Part shown: positions 48,683 to 56,195 of the stretch, in pieces | Numbering within the stretch: position 1 is the stretch's first letter | Layout of the letters: each line of letters opens with the position of its first letter | Origin: Kitasatospora indigofera | GTDB taxonomy: Bacteria; Actinomycetota; Actinomycetes; Streptomycetales; Streptomycetaceae | Length of the DNA stretch: 64,000 bases | NCBI RefSeq assembly: GCF_014655955.1 | Contig: NZ_BNBO01000025.1 | Coordinates: forward strand, 56,024 to 120,023 | Direction: 5' to 3' | Notes under the pieces: model-generated | Databases searched by the model: none | Seen by the model: only the letters and a program-made list of their open reading frames with translations | What the model was told of the DNA's origin: nothing | Made by a program: the position numbers and the translations under genes

Positions 48683-49579
48683 ATGACCACCAGTCCCGCC
48701 GACACCGTCACCACGGCCCGCACCGCCAAGGCCCGCTCCGCCACGGCCGGCAGCCCGGCCGCCGCCACCGCGGCCGGCCCGGCCGCCCGTCTGCTCCTGC
48801 TGGCGCCCCGGATCAACGAGACCGGGCTCCAGCTGCGCACCACCGCGCAGCGGCGGGGGCTGGCGGCCCGGACGGCGCCCGCGTACCGGGTGCCCGAGGA
48901 CGTGCCCGCGTCGGCGGCCGTCCACCTGTACGGCGGGCCGCTGTTCGCCGACGCGGTCGGCCGCGAGCTGGGCCTCGCCCTGCTGGACGCCGCGCCGGAC
49001 TGGCTGACCACCCTGCCCGCCGGGCTGACCGGGCGGCGGATCGAGTGCCTCGCGCTGGCCGACGCCCGCCGGCTGCGCCGCCCGGCGTTCCTCAAGCCCC
49101 CGGTGGACAAGCTCTTCCCGGCCCGGATCTACCCGGACGGCAGCGGCCTGCCCGGCCCGGACGCGCTGGACGACGACACCCTCGTCCTGGTCAGCGACAT
49201 CGTCACGTTCGAACGGGAGTACCGGCTGTTCGTCCTGGACGGCGCGGTGCACGCGGCGAGCCGGTACGCGGTGGACGGCTCGCTGTCGGTGGCGCCGCTG
49301 GACGCCGACCCCCGTCGCGACCAGGCCCTGGCCTTCGCGGCCGAGGTGCTGGCCGCCTGCGCCGGCAGCCTGCCGAGCGCGGTCGTGGTCGACATCGGCC
49401 TGCTCGCGGATTCCGGTGCCTGGAGCGTGGTGGAGGCCAATCCGGCCTGGGCCAGCGGCGGTTACGCCTGCGACCCGGACGCGGTGCTGGACGTGGTCCT
49501 GCGCGCGGCCGGCCCGGCCGCCGACCTCCGGGACGCCGACCGCCGGTTCTGCCGGGACCTCCCCCGGGTGGTCCGCTGA
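48683..49579 (+). CDS. ATP-grasp domain protein
   Basis: A 298-residue protein from ATG 48683 with an Ala/Thr-rich N-terminus (about 35 residues). The ATP-grasp features are RRPAFLKPPVDKLFPARIY (phosphate-loop Lys), TLVLVSDIVTFEREYRLFVLDG (adenine/metal strand) and the metal-binding end VVVDIGLLADSGAWSVVEANPAWASGGY. It resembles DUF4343-type stand-alone ATP-grasp proteins that ligate a carboxylate to an amine. No peptide-precursor gene is adjacent, so a role in peptide tailoring is not supported. It is convergent with the tRNA gene. Confidence 0.8.
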   Translation: MTTSPADTVTTARTAKARSATAGSPAAATAAGPAARLLLLAPRINETGLQLRTTAQRRGLAARTAPAYRVPEDVPASAAVHLYGGPLFADAVGRELGLALLDAAPDWLTTLPAGLTGRRIECLALADARRLRRPAFLKPPVDKLFPARIYPDGSGLPGPDALDDDTLVLVSDIVTFEREYRLFVLDGAVHAASRYAVDGSLSVAPLDADPRRDQALAFAAEVLAACAGSLPSAVVVDIGLLADSGAWSVVEANPAWASGGYACDPDAVLDVVLRAAGPAADLRDADRRFCRDLPRVVR

Positions 49580-49628
49580 CACAGCTCCGCCCGGGGTGCG
49601 GATCGCATCCCGGGCGGAGGGAAAAAAT

Positions 49629-49701
49629 TGGAGCGCCGGGCCCGATTCGAACGGACTCTTCCTACTGAAAGTAGGACGTGCTCCACCAGCACCACCGACG
49701 C
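49629..49701 (-). tRNA. tRNA-Glu(UUC), atypical, with encoded CCA
   Basis: A 73-base cloverleaf on the minus strand: acceptor GCGTCGG (49701-49695) with CCGGCGC (one G-U), T8, D stem GTGC/GCAC around a 7-base loop, anticodon stem TCCTA/TAGGA with loop CTTTCAG (anticodon TTC), 3-base variable loop, T stem GTCCG/CGGGC with loop TTCGAAT, discriminator T, then CCA. It pairs almost perfectly. Unusual: D loop lacks A14, the variable loop is short, and the body does not resemble the standard streptomycete tRNA-Glu. It may be a minor or specialised tRNA, or a tRNA-like pseudogene. Confidence 0.72.
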
Positions 49702-49820
49702 ATGTGCGGAGATCTCTCTCCGACGGGATGAACATTACCAGAATGATCACCCCGCCCCGCACCGGGTGCCCGGCGGCCCGCAGCCCGGCGCGGCTGCGCA
49801 CCCGCGCCCTCGCCCCTACC

Positions 49821-49850
49821 CGCACCCGCACCCGCACCCGCACCCGCACC
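49821..49850. repeat. hexanucleotide tandem repeat (CGCACC)5
   Basis: Five perfect copies between the tRNA and the GNAT gene start (49902), outside any supported gene. Could vary by slippage and alter spacing of the GNAT promoter. Confidence 0.85.
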
Positions 49851-49901
49851 CGACGGGAAATTGCCGCGCCCCCGGGCCCGGACCCGGCTACCGTCGGCGC
49901 C

Positions 49902-50462
49902 ATGACCGACCATCTGACCATCCGTCCCTACACGCCGGCGGACGAGGACGCGGCCGTCCGGGTGTGGGCCCGGGCCGCCCGGCCCGCACACCCCTTCGTC
50001 CCGGACGAGGGGACGGGCGTGCGGGAGCGGAAGATGCGGGAGGTCTACCTGGTCCACGCGGACAACTGGGTGGCCGAGATCGACGGCCGGGCCGTGGGGG
50101 TGCTCGGCCTCCTGCACTCCGGGACCGCCCTGCCGGACGGGAGCGGGACGGAGGCGGCCGCGCCCGGCACTGAGACCGGCGCGGAGACCCGCACGGAGAC
50201 CTCCGCCGGGTCAGGCCCGGAGGCCGGCGCCGAGATCGGCGGGCTGTTCGTCGCCCCCGAGGCCCAGGGGCGGGGCGTCGGACGGGCGCTGGTCGCGCAC
50301 GCGGCCGCCCGGCACGGCGCGCTGACCCTGGAGGTGTACGAGAAGAACACGGCCGCCCGGGAGTTCTACGCCCGGACGGGTTTCACCGAGCAGGGCCGGC
50401 GCGACGACGACGAGTACGGCGAAGTCCTGCTCAGGCTCGTCCGGCCGGCGGCGACGGCCTGA
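49902..50462 (+). CDS. GNAT family acetyltransferase
   Basis: A 186-residue acetyltransferase from ATG 49902 (MTDHLTIRPYTPADEDAAV). A Glu/Thr/Gly-rich insertion (about 85-110) interrupts the beta-sheet before the acetyl-CoA motif IGGLFVAPEAQGRGVGRALV. TLEVYEKNTAAREFYARTGFTEQGR is the canonical C-terminal end. The substrate is unknown. It is convergent with the MFS gene at 50509, with a shared terminator stem spanning both stops. Confidence 0.87.
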   Translation: MTDHLTIRPYTPADEDAAVRVWARAARPAHPFVPDEGTGVRERKMREVYLVHADNWVAEIDGRAVGVLGLLHSGTALPDGSGTEAAAPGTETGAETRTETSAGSGPEAGAEIGGLFVAPEAQGRGVGRALVAHAAARHGALTLEVYEKNTAAREFYARTGFTEQGRRDDDEYGEVLLRLVRPAATA

Positions 50463-50521
50463 CCGGCGGCGGGCGTCCGACGCGCGGCCCGGCGCCCCCG
50501 ACCGGGCGTCAGGCCGTCGCC
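50450..50521. terminator. bidirectional stem spanning two convergent stop codons
   Basis: GGCGACGGCCTGAC (50450-50463) pairs with GTCAGGCCGTCGCC (50508-50521). The arms contain the stop codons of the GNAT gene and of the leftward MFS gene; the 44-base loop is itself GC-rich and can fold. Confidence 0.55.
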
Positions 50522-51879
50522 GGCACAGTGGCCCGGGCGCTCCGCCGCGCGGCCCAACGGACCGCCGGCGCCATCGCCAGCCCGGCCGCGGCGAAGACCG
50601 CGCCGAGGACGGCCCAGCCGGTCAGGCCGTACCCGATCACCGCGGTGCTGACCAGTGCCGGGCCGATCATCATCGCGGCGGAGGTCCCCGCGTTGAAGAC
50701 GCCCTGGTACGCGCCGTGCGCGCCCTCGCCCGCGAGGTCGTAGCCGAGCGCCCAGCCGCCCGCCTGGCTGAGCACCTCGCCGAGGGCCTGCAGGGCGATC
50801 CCGGCCAGCACCACCACGGCGGCCGCCACCGCCGGCAGCCCGTGGGCCAGACCCAGCACCACGCTCGACCCGGCCAGCAGCAGTCCGCCCCGGCCGCAGG
50901 CCCGGGCCGCCAGCTCCGGGCGTTCGGTGCCCCGGGTGGCGCGCACCTGGAGGGCCACCACCAGCACCGTGTTCACCACCAGGGTGCCGGCCACCACGAT
51001 GCGCGGCGCCTGCGTCTCCTTGACGATCCACAGCGGCACCCCGACCTCCAGCATCGCGAACTGCAGGCAGAGCACCGCGTTGAGCGCCGTCACGGCGAGG
51101 AACGGCCCGTTGCGCAGCGCCGGGTTCGGCCCGCGCCCACCGGTCGGCCCACCGGTCCGCGCGCCGCTGACCGCGCCGCCCTCCGCCCCCGCCGCCGGTC
51201 CGGTGCCCGGCGCGGGGTGCGCGCCGGCGGGCGGGGCGATCCGGATCCGGCCGTAGAGGACGGCCACCACGGCGAAGGAGAGGGCGTCCAGCAGGATCGC
51301 GGCGACGTACGCGGCGCGGGTGTCCACCTGGAGGACGACGGCGCCGAGCGCCGTGCCGAGGCACATCCCGACGTTGGTGACCACCCGGAGGTACGCGCGG
51401 CCGGCCACCCGGCGGTCGGCCGGCAGGACTTCGGCGTACAGCGCGTTGCGGACCGCCGAGGAACCCCGGTCGGCGGCCGTCACCGCGCAGGCCAGCAGCA
51501 CGAAGGCGGCGTAGCCGTGCACCAGGGCGTACCCGGCCGTGCCGACCGCCTCCAGGGCGACCAGGACGACCAGCACCCGCCGGATGCCCCAACGGTCGGC
51601 GGCCCGCCCGGCGGGGATGCTCGCCGCGACCCCGCACAGGCCGGCGGCGGTGAGGCCGAAGCCGAGCTGGGCGGCGGAGAGGCCGAGCACCCGGGTGAAG
51701 AAGAGCACCGCGACGGCGAGCGAGAGCCCGTTGCCGAGGCAGTTGAGCAGGGTGAGCCGGGCGAGCCGGCGCACCATCGGGTCGGGGTGCAGCAGCCGGG
51801 ACGGACCGCGGGCGGGGACGGCGGCGGGGGTACCGGATCCGCTCACGGCGGCCGGCACCCCGGTGGGTGTGGTGGTCAT
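50509..51879 (-). CDS. MFS transporter
   Basis: A 456-residue major facilitator with 12 hydrophobic segments from ATG 51879. An early segment is LARLTLLNCLGNGLSLAVAVLFFTRVLGLS, and the helix 2-3 loop reads AGRAADRWGIRRVLV. A Pro/Gly/Ala-rich loop separates the halves (about 215-250). It resembles drug or metabolite exporters. It is divergent from an ArsR-type regulator gene over 82 bases, a common arrangement in which the regulator controls the pump. Substrate unknown. Confidence 0.87.
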   Translation of the reverse strand: MTTTPTGVPAAVSGSGTPAAVPARGPSRLLHPDPMVRRLARLTLLNCLGNGLSLAVAVLFFTRVLGLSAAQLGFGLTAAGLCGVAASIPAGRAADRWGIRRVLVVLVALEAVGTAGYALVHGYAAFVLLACAVTAADRGSSAVRNALYAEVLPADRRVAGRAYLRVVTNVGMCLGTALGAVVLQVDTRAAYVAAILLDALSFAVVAVLYGRIRIAPPAGAHPAPGTGPAAGAEGGAVSGARTGGPTGGRGPNPALRNGPFLAVTALNAVLCLQFAMLEVGVPLWIVKETQAPRIVVAGTLVVNTVLVVALQVRATRGTERPELAARACGRGGLLLAGSSVVLGLAHGLPAVAAAVVVLAGIALQALGEVLSQAGGWALGYDLAGEGAHGAYQGVFNAGTSAAMMIGPALVSTAVIGYGLTGWAVLGAVFAAAGLAMAPAVRWAARRSARATVPATA

Positions 51880-51918
51880 GTCCCGATCCCACCGCGCCCG
51901 CTGCCGCAGCAGAACTGA

Positions 51919-51936
51919 TTTAGGGTGAGCCTCAAA
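51919..51936. promoter_or_regulatory. imperfect palindrome between MFS and ArsR-type genes
   Basis: TTTAGGGTGAGCCTCAAA shows outer TTT/AAA and inner GG/CC symmetry in the 82-base divergent intergenic region, 26 bases before the regulator start. It is the best operator candidate there. The left part also resembles half of an actinobacterial iron box (TTAGG..AGCCT), but the right half does not match. Confidence 0.35.
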
Positions 51937-51961
51937 CGTCGTCGTCGGCACGGAGGCCCAG

Positions 51962-52948
51962 GTGCACCGGTTCCGGCTCGGCACGGCGGACCTCGCCGCG
52001 ACCTCGTTCGCCCTGTCGCCGCTCCAGGAGACGGTGCTCAGCCTGCGGATGTGGACCCATCCCGGGGTGTACGTCTGGCAGACCCCGGGCTTCGAGCGGC
52101 TCCGCCCGGCCTTCGAGCAGCTCGACTGCGGGCCTTTGCTCTGCTCCCTGATCGCGACCAACCGCTGGGTGCCTGACTTCCTGACACCGCGTCCGCCCAA
52201 CCCGGCCCCGGACTTCCGCTCCGAGCTGGCGGTGCTGCGGGCCACCCCGCCCGGGCGGCTGCGGACCGAACTGGAGCAGGCCTACCTGCCGCACGACCGG
52301 GTGATCCCCGAGCCGCTCGCCGCCGGACTGGACGACCCGGCCCGGCTGCTGGCGAGGATCGCCGACGCCGTCGAGGAGTACTGGGAGCGCTGCCTGGCCC
52401 CGCACTGGTGGCCGCGGGCCCGGGCGGTGCTGGAGGCCGACCTGGTGCACCGCTCCCGGGTGCTGGCCCACTACGGGGCGGCGGCGCTCTTCGCCGAACT
52501 GGACAGCCGGCTGCGCTGGGCCGACGGCGTGCTGGCGATCCACCGCAAGTGGGAGGCCGTCGACGGGGACGTGCCGGTGGACGGCCGGGGCCTGGTGCTG
52601 GTGCCGACCTTCTTCGCCCGCGGCGCGATCACGTCGATCAGCGACGACCACCCGCCGATGATCAGCTACCCGGCCCGCGGGCAGGCGACGATGGCCGGTG
52701 CGCCCGCCTCCCCGCCGACCTCGCACGCGCTGGAACTGCTGCTGGGCGCTCCCAAGGCCCGGCTGCTGGCCCTGCTGGCCGAGCCCGCCTCCACCACCGA
52801 GCTGGCCGGCCGGCTGGGCGTGACCCCCGGCGCGGTCAGCCAGCACCTGGCGGTGCTCTTCGACACCCGTCTGGTCACCCGCGCCCGGCACGGCCGCTCG
52901 GTGCTGTACGCGCGCAGCGCGCTCGGGGACGAACTGGCGGGACGCTAG
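51962..52948 (+). CDS. ArsR-type regulator with large N-terminal domain (DUF5937-like)
   Basis: A 328-residue protein. GTG 51962 follows GGAGG with five bases between. The first 240 residues form a domain (FRLGTADLAATSFALSPLQETVLSLR, RARAVLEADLVHRSRVLAHYG, LVLVPTFFARG) found in streptomycete regulators annotated DUF5937. The C-terminus is an ArsR/SmtB winged helix: LLLGAPKARLLALLAEPASTTELAGRLGVTPGAVSQHLAVLFDTRLVTRARHGRSVLYAR. There are no metal-binding Cys motifs, so it is probably not a metal sensor. It likely represses the divergent MFS gene. Confidence 0.83.
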   Translation: MHRFRLGTADLAATSFALSPLQETVLSLRMWTHPGVYVWQTPGFERLRPAFEQLDCGPLLCSLIATNRWVPDFLTPRPPNPAPDFRSELAVLRATPPGRLRTELEQAYLPHDRVIPEPLAAGLDDPARLLARIADAVEEYWERCLAPHWWPRARAVLEADLVHRSRVLAHYGAAALFAELDSRLRWADGVLAIHRKWEAVDGDVPVDGRGLVLVPTFFARGAITSISDDHPPMISYPARGQATMAGAPASPPTSHALELLLGAPKARLLALLAEPASTTELAGRLGVTPGAVSQHLAVLFDTRLVTRARHGRSVLYARSALGDELAGR

Positions 52949-53115
52949 GGCGCGTCGGACCATTCCCGCCGGGCGCGCGACGCCGGGCGCCGATCCACCG
53001 CGAATCGTCGGACCCGGCCCAGGGCGGGTCGGACACCGCCCCGGCTCGACCCGGACCGCCCCGCCGGGCCCTCGCGCCTTCGGCGACACCACCGCTCCGT
53101 CCACCAACTCCCAAA

Positions 53116-53149
53116 TGGTATGGACCTGTTGACGCATTGGTCCAGTCCT
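53116..53149 (+). promoter_or_regulatory. chitinase-type 12-bp direct repeats (DasR-like sites)
   Basis: TGGTATGGACCT (53116-53127) and TGGTCCAGTCCT (53138-53149) are 22 bp apart and overlap the -35 and spacer of the chitinase promoter. Streptomycete chitinase genes are known to carry paired 12-bp repeats of this TGGTCnAGnCCt type, which overlap the DasR-responsive element and mediate chitin induction and glucose repression. Confidence 0.7.
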
Positions 53150-53157
53150 CCTACAGT
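53129..53157 (+). promoter_or_regulatory. chitinase promoter
   Basis: TTGACG (53129-53134), 17-base spacer, TACAGT (53152-53157). Transcription should begin near 53164, about 80 bases before the start codon. Both repeats lie within or next to it. Confidence 0.7.
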
Positions 53158-53242
53158 TCCCATGCCCCCACCCCCACCACCGGGGGCGCCATGCGCAAGG
53201 TTCGGAACCGCCCTGTCCAACCCCACTGCCACAGGGAGAACC

Positions 53243-55546
53243 ATGTCCGCACAGCACCGCGCCGGCCGGCGCAGAACGCGCCGCAGGGTAGCGTCCCTGC
53301 TCACCGCACTGCTCCTGCCGCTGGCCGCGATCACCGCCCTGGCCGCCCCGGCGCACGCCGCCGGCAAGCTCACCGCGGCCTTCACCAGCGCCGACAACGG
53401 CTCCTGGTGGAAGGGCACCTACATCGTCCGCAACGACAACGCCACCGCCGTCCCCGGCTGGACGCTGGAGTTCGACCTCCCGGCGGGCGTGACCATCAGC
53501 GGCAGCTACAACGGCGACGCCACCGTGAGCGGCCGCCACGTCACCGCGAAGAACGCCTACTACAACGCCAACGTCGCCGCGCACGGCACCACGGAGCCCT
53601 ACAGCTTCTGGTTCGTGGCGAACGGCCCGATCGGCGTGCCGACCGGCTGCCGGATCAACGGCGACAAGTGCGACGGCAGTTCGGACGTCCTGCCGGGCGC
53701 CCCCGGCGCCCCGCAGGTCACCGAGGCCACCGCGCACAGCCTGGCGCTGAGCTGGCCGGCCGCCACCGCCGGGGACTTCCCGGTCGCCTCCTACGAGGTG
53801 CTGGACGGCGCCACCGTGCTGGCCACCTCCACCGCCACCTCGGTCCTGGTCACCGGCCTGACACCGGCGACCTCGTACACCCTGGCCGTCCGGGCCAAGG
53901 ACACCCGGGGCAACACCGGCCCGCTCGGGGCGGGCGTCACCGCGCGCACCGTCGACCCGGCCACCGACACCTCCCCGCCGACCGCGCCGGGCGCCCTGCG
54001 CAGCACGGCCGTCACCTCCTCCACGATCACGCTCGCCTGGACGGCGGCCACCGACAACCAGCGGATCTCCGCCTACGACGTCTACCAGGGCGCCACCCTG
54101 GTGCAGACCGTCACCGGCGCCACCACCTCGGCGACCGTCGCCGGCCTCTCCCCGTCCACCGCCTACACCTTCACGGTGAAGGCCCGTGACCCCGCCGACA
54201 ACGCCTCGCCCGCGTCCAACGCGCTGACCGTCAGCACCGGCGACCTGGTCGGCCCCGGCAAGTACGCCCGGGTCGGGTACTTCACCCAGTGGGGCATCTA
54301 CGGGCGCCAGTACTTCGTGAAGAACCTGGACACCTCGGGCAGCGCGGCCAAGCTCGACGTCATCAACTACGCCTTCGAGAACATCGACCCGGTCAACCTG
54401 ACCTGCCTGGCCGGCGTCACCAAGGGCACCACCGCCGACCCGCAGGACCCGGACCAGGGCACCGGCGCGGGCGACGCGGACGCCGACTACGCCCGGCCGA
54501 TGAGCGCGGCGCAGTCGGTGGACGGCGTGGCCGACGACGGCTGGGGCCCGCTGCGCGGCAACCTCGGCCAGCTGAAGAAGCTCAAGGCCAAGTACCCGAA
54601 CCTCAAGGTGGTCGTCTCGCTGGGCGGCTGGACGTACTCCAAGTACTTCTCGGACGCGGCCGCCACCGACGCCTCCCGCAAGAAGCTGGTCTCGTCCTGC
54701 CTCGACATCTGGATCAAGGGCAACCTGCCGCTCTACAACGGCGCGGGCGGCCCGGGCGTCGGAGCCGGCATCTTCGACGGCATCGACCTGGACTGGGAGT
54801 GGCCCGGATCGGCCGACGGCCATGCCGGGAACCACTGGAGCGCGGCCGACAAGGACAACCTGACCCTGCTGCTGGCCGAGTTCCGCAAGCAGCTGGACGC
54901 CCTCGGCGGCTCGCACAAGCTGCTGACCGCCTTCACCCCGGCCGACCCGGTCAAGATCAACCAGGGCTGGGACCTCTCCAAGATCTTCAACTACCTGGAC
55001 ATCGCCAACGTCCAGGGCTACGACTTCCACGGCGCCGGCAGCGACAACTCCTGGGAGCCGAACCGCGCCGGCCACCAGGCCAACCTCTACGCCGACGCCC
55101 AGGACCCGTACCCCTTCCACTTCAGCGTGGACGCCGCCGTCCAGGCCTACCTCTCCGCCGGGGTGAACCCGCGCAAGCTCACCATCGGGTTCCCGTTCTA
55201 CGGCCGCGGCTGGCAGGGCGTCACCGCCGGCGGGGCGAACGGCGAGTGGCAGGCCGCGACCGGCGCGGCGCCGGGCCAGTTCGCCGAGGAGGCCGGCACC
55301 AGGGGGTACAACAACCTGCTGGCCGGCGTCCCCAACCTGACCGTCTACCACGACACCCAGTCGGTCTCGACCTACGGGTACACCGGGGCCGGCGGCCAGT
55401 GGTGGACCTTCGACGACCCCTGGTCGATCGGCCAGAAGACCGCCTACCTGAAGTCCAAGGGCCTGCTGGGCAGCATGATCTGGGAGATGTCCGGCGACAC
55501 TCCCACCGGCACCCTGATCACCGCGCTCGACAACGGCCTGAAGTAG
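53243..55546 (+). CDS. secreted GH18 chitinase with CBM2 and two FnIII domains
   Basis: A 767-residue exported chitinase from ATG 53243 (AGGGAGAA upstream). An Arg-rich signal peptide ends at AHA (residue 39). A CBM2 with surface Trp/Tyr residues (about 41-150; WWKGTYIVRNDNATAVPGWTLEF) binds polysaccharide. Two fibronectin III domains follow (about 155-236 and 245-330), then the GH18 barrel (about 338-767) with SLGGW, the catalytic FDGIDLDWEW (Glu519) and GYDFHG. It hydrolyses chitin to oligosaccharides outside the cell. The promoter carries DasR-type repeats. Confidence 0.95.
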   Translation: MSAQHRAGRRRTRRRVASLLTALLLPLAAITALAAPAHAAGKLTAAFTSADNGSWWKGTYIVRNDNATAVPGWTLEFDLPAGVTISGSYNGDATVSGRHVTAKNAYYNANVAAHGTTEPYSFWFVANGPIGVPTGCRINGDKCDGSSDVLPGAPGAPQVTEATAHSLALSWPAATAGDFPVASYEVLDGATVLATSTATSVLVTGLTPATSYTLAVRAKDTRGNTGPLGAGVTARTVDPATDTSPPTAPGALRSTAVTSSTITLAWTAATDNQRISAYDVYQGATLVQTVTGATTSATVAGLSPSTAYTFTVKARDPADNASPASNALTVSTGDLVGPGKYARVGYFTQWGIYGRQYFVKNLDTSGSAAKLDVINYAFENIDPVNLTCLAGVTKGTTADPQDPDQGTGAGDADADYARPMSAAQSVDGVADDGWGPLRGNLGQLKKLKAKYPNLKVVVSLGGWTYSKYFSDAAATDASRKKLVSSCLDIWIKGNLPLYNGAGGPGVGAGIFDGIDLDWEWPGSADGHAGNHWSAADKDNLTLLLAEFRKQLDALGGSHKLLTAFTPADPVKINQGWDLSKIFNYLDIANVQGYDFHGAGSDNSWEPNRAGHQANLYADAQDPYPFHFSVDAAVQAYLSAGVNPRKLTIGFPFYGRGWQGVTAGGANGEWQAATGAAPGQFAEEAGTRGYNNLLAGVPNLTVYHDTQSVSTYGYTGAGGQWWTFDDPWSIGQKTAYLKSKGLLGSMIWEMSGDTPTGTLITALDNGLK

Positions 55547-55560
55547 GGGCCCTCCGCACC

Positions 55561-55599
55561 GCCCCGCCCGGACCGGCCCACCGCCGGCCCGGGCGGGGC
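55561..55599 (+). terminator. terminator after the chitinase gene
   Basis: 17-bp stem with one mismatch (55561-55577 with 55583-55599) and a five-base loop, followed by TTCGTC. It starts 14 bases after the stop. Confidence 0.85.
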
Positions 55600-55679
55600 T
55601 TCGTCACTCCTGGGGCTGCTGATACCCGTGTGAATAGGCTGAATTGATGGCCCGTCATCTCATGGACCATCAGGAGACA

Positions 55680-55727
55680 ATGACATCAAAGGGCGCTACG
55701 CTGATTCTGCGCACCTCCCCATCCTGA
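55680..55727 (+). CDS. possible 15-residue leader peptide
   Basis: ATG 55680 is preceded by AGGAG (55672-55676) at three-base spacing and opens a frame of 15 codons (MTSKGATLILRTSPS) ending at 55727. It is followed by two hairpins and then the 70-residue gene. The arrangement is like an attenuator leader, but the peptide has no run of one amino acid and may be chance. Confidence 0.25.
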   Translation: MTSKGATLILRTSPS

Positions 55728-55753
55728 CCGGGCCCGGTACAGGACTGGGCCCT

Positions 55754-55776
55754 CGATCCCGGGACGACCGGGATCG
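55754..55776 (+). promoter_or_regulatory. leader hairpin before the small gene at 55796
   Basis: CGATCCCGG (55754-55762) pairs with CCGGGATCG (55768-55776) around GACGA; a second possible stem, GGGCCC with GGGCCC, lies just upstream (55730-55752). It ends eight bases before the GGGGAGGG ribosome-binding site of the next gene, so it could affect its translation. Confidence 0.4.
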
Positions 55777-55795
55777 GACCTACCGGGGAGGGACG

Positions 55796-56008
55796 TTGAG
55801 AAGGCGCCTGTTGCCGCCCGGCGGCTTGCGCGGCAAGGCCCGCGAGACGGGAAAGCACCTGCGTTCGGCACACCGCGTCACCGCGAAGTGGTTGGCGTCG
55901 CCCGCAGGGAAGGGAACCGTCAGGATCGCGGTCGAACTCCTGAAGCTCGGTCTGCGCTTCAAGGGGATCGACATCGATCTGCTCGGTGACGATCCCCTCA
56001 AGCGGTGA
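55796..56008 (+). CDS. small basic hypothetical protein
   Basis: A 70-residue protein initiated at TTG 55796, supported by GGGGAGGG just upstream. It is strongly basic in the first 45 residues (MRRRLLPPGGLRGKARETGK, then SAHRVTAKWLASPAGKG) and ends in an amphipathic segment RIAVELLKLGLRFKGIDIDLLGDDPLKR. There is no membrane helix or known domain. Codon use is less biased than in neighbouring genes. It lies 187 bases before the HTH/coiled-coil gene in the same direction and might form a pair with it. Function unknown. Confidence 0.5.
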   Translation: MRRRLLPPGGLRGKARETGKHLRSAHRVTAKWLASPAGKGTVRIAVELLKLGLRFKGIDIDLLGDDPLKR

Positions 56009-56195
56009 GATGAACACGGCCCGCCCTGGAGATTCGCGCCTCGGGGCGGGTTCGTGCTGCTCGGCCTTCCACTGTACGCGCGCCCACCTGACCACGCCAT
56101 GCTCCGGGTTTGTTTCACGGAACGGGCCGGGAAGGCTGACAGCGGACGATGTTGTCCCAAGACAAAGTGCACCGGCGGGAGAGGTGGAGGAACCG

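Noticed and set aside
48683..49701. ATP-grasp gene next to a tRNA-Glu considered as a tRNA-dependent or graspetide peptide cluster.
   Set aside because: No precursor peptide, methyltransferase or transporter of such clusters is adjacent; the association is noted only as context.
49821..49850. Short regular repeats considered as a possible CRISPR array.
   Set aside because: The units are 6 bp without spacers; it is a simple microsatellite.
51932..55351. 1139-codon minus-strand frame spanning the ArsR and chitinase genes.
   Set aside because: It lies opposite two well-supported genes and translates to Gly/Val/Arg/Gln-rich sequence without domains.
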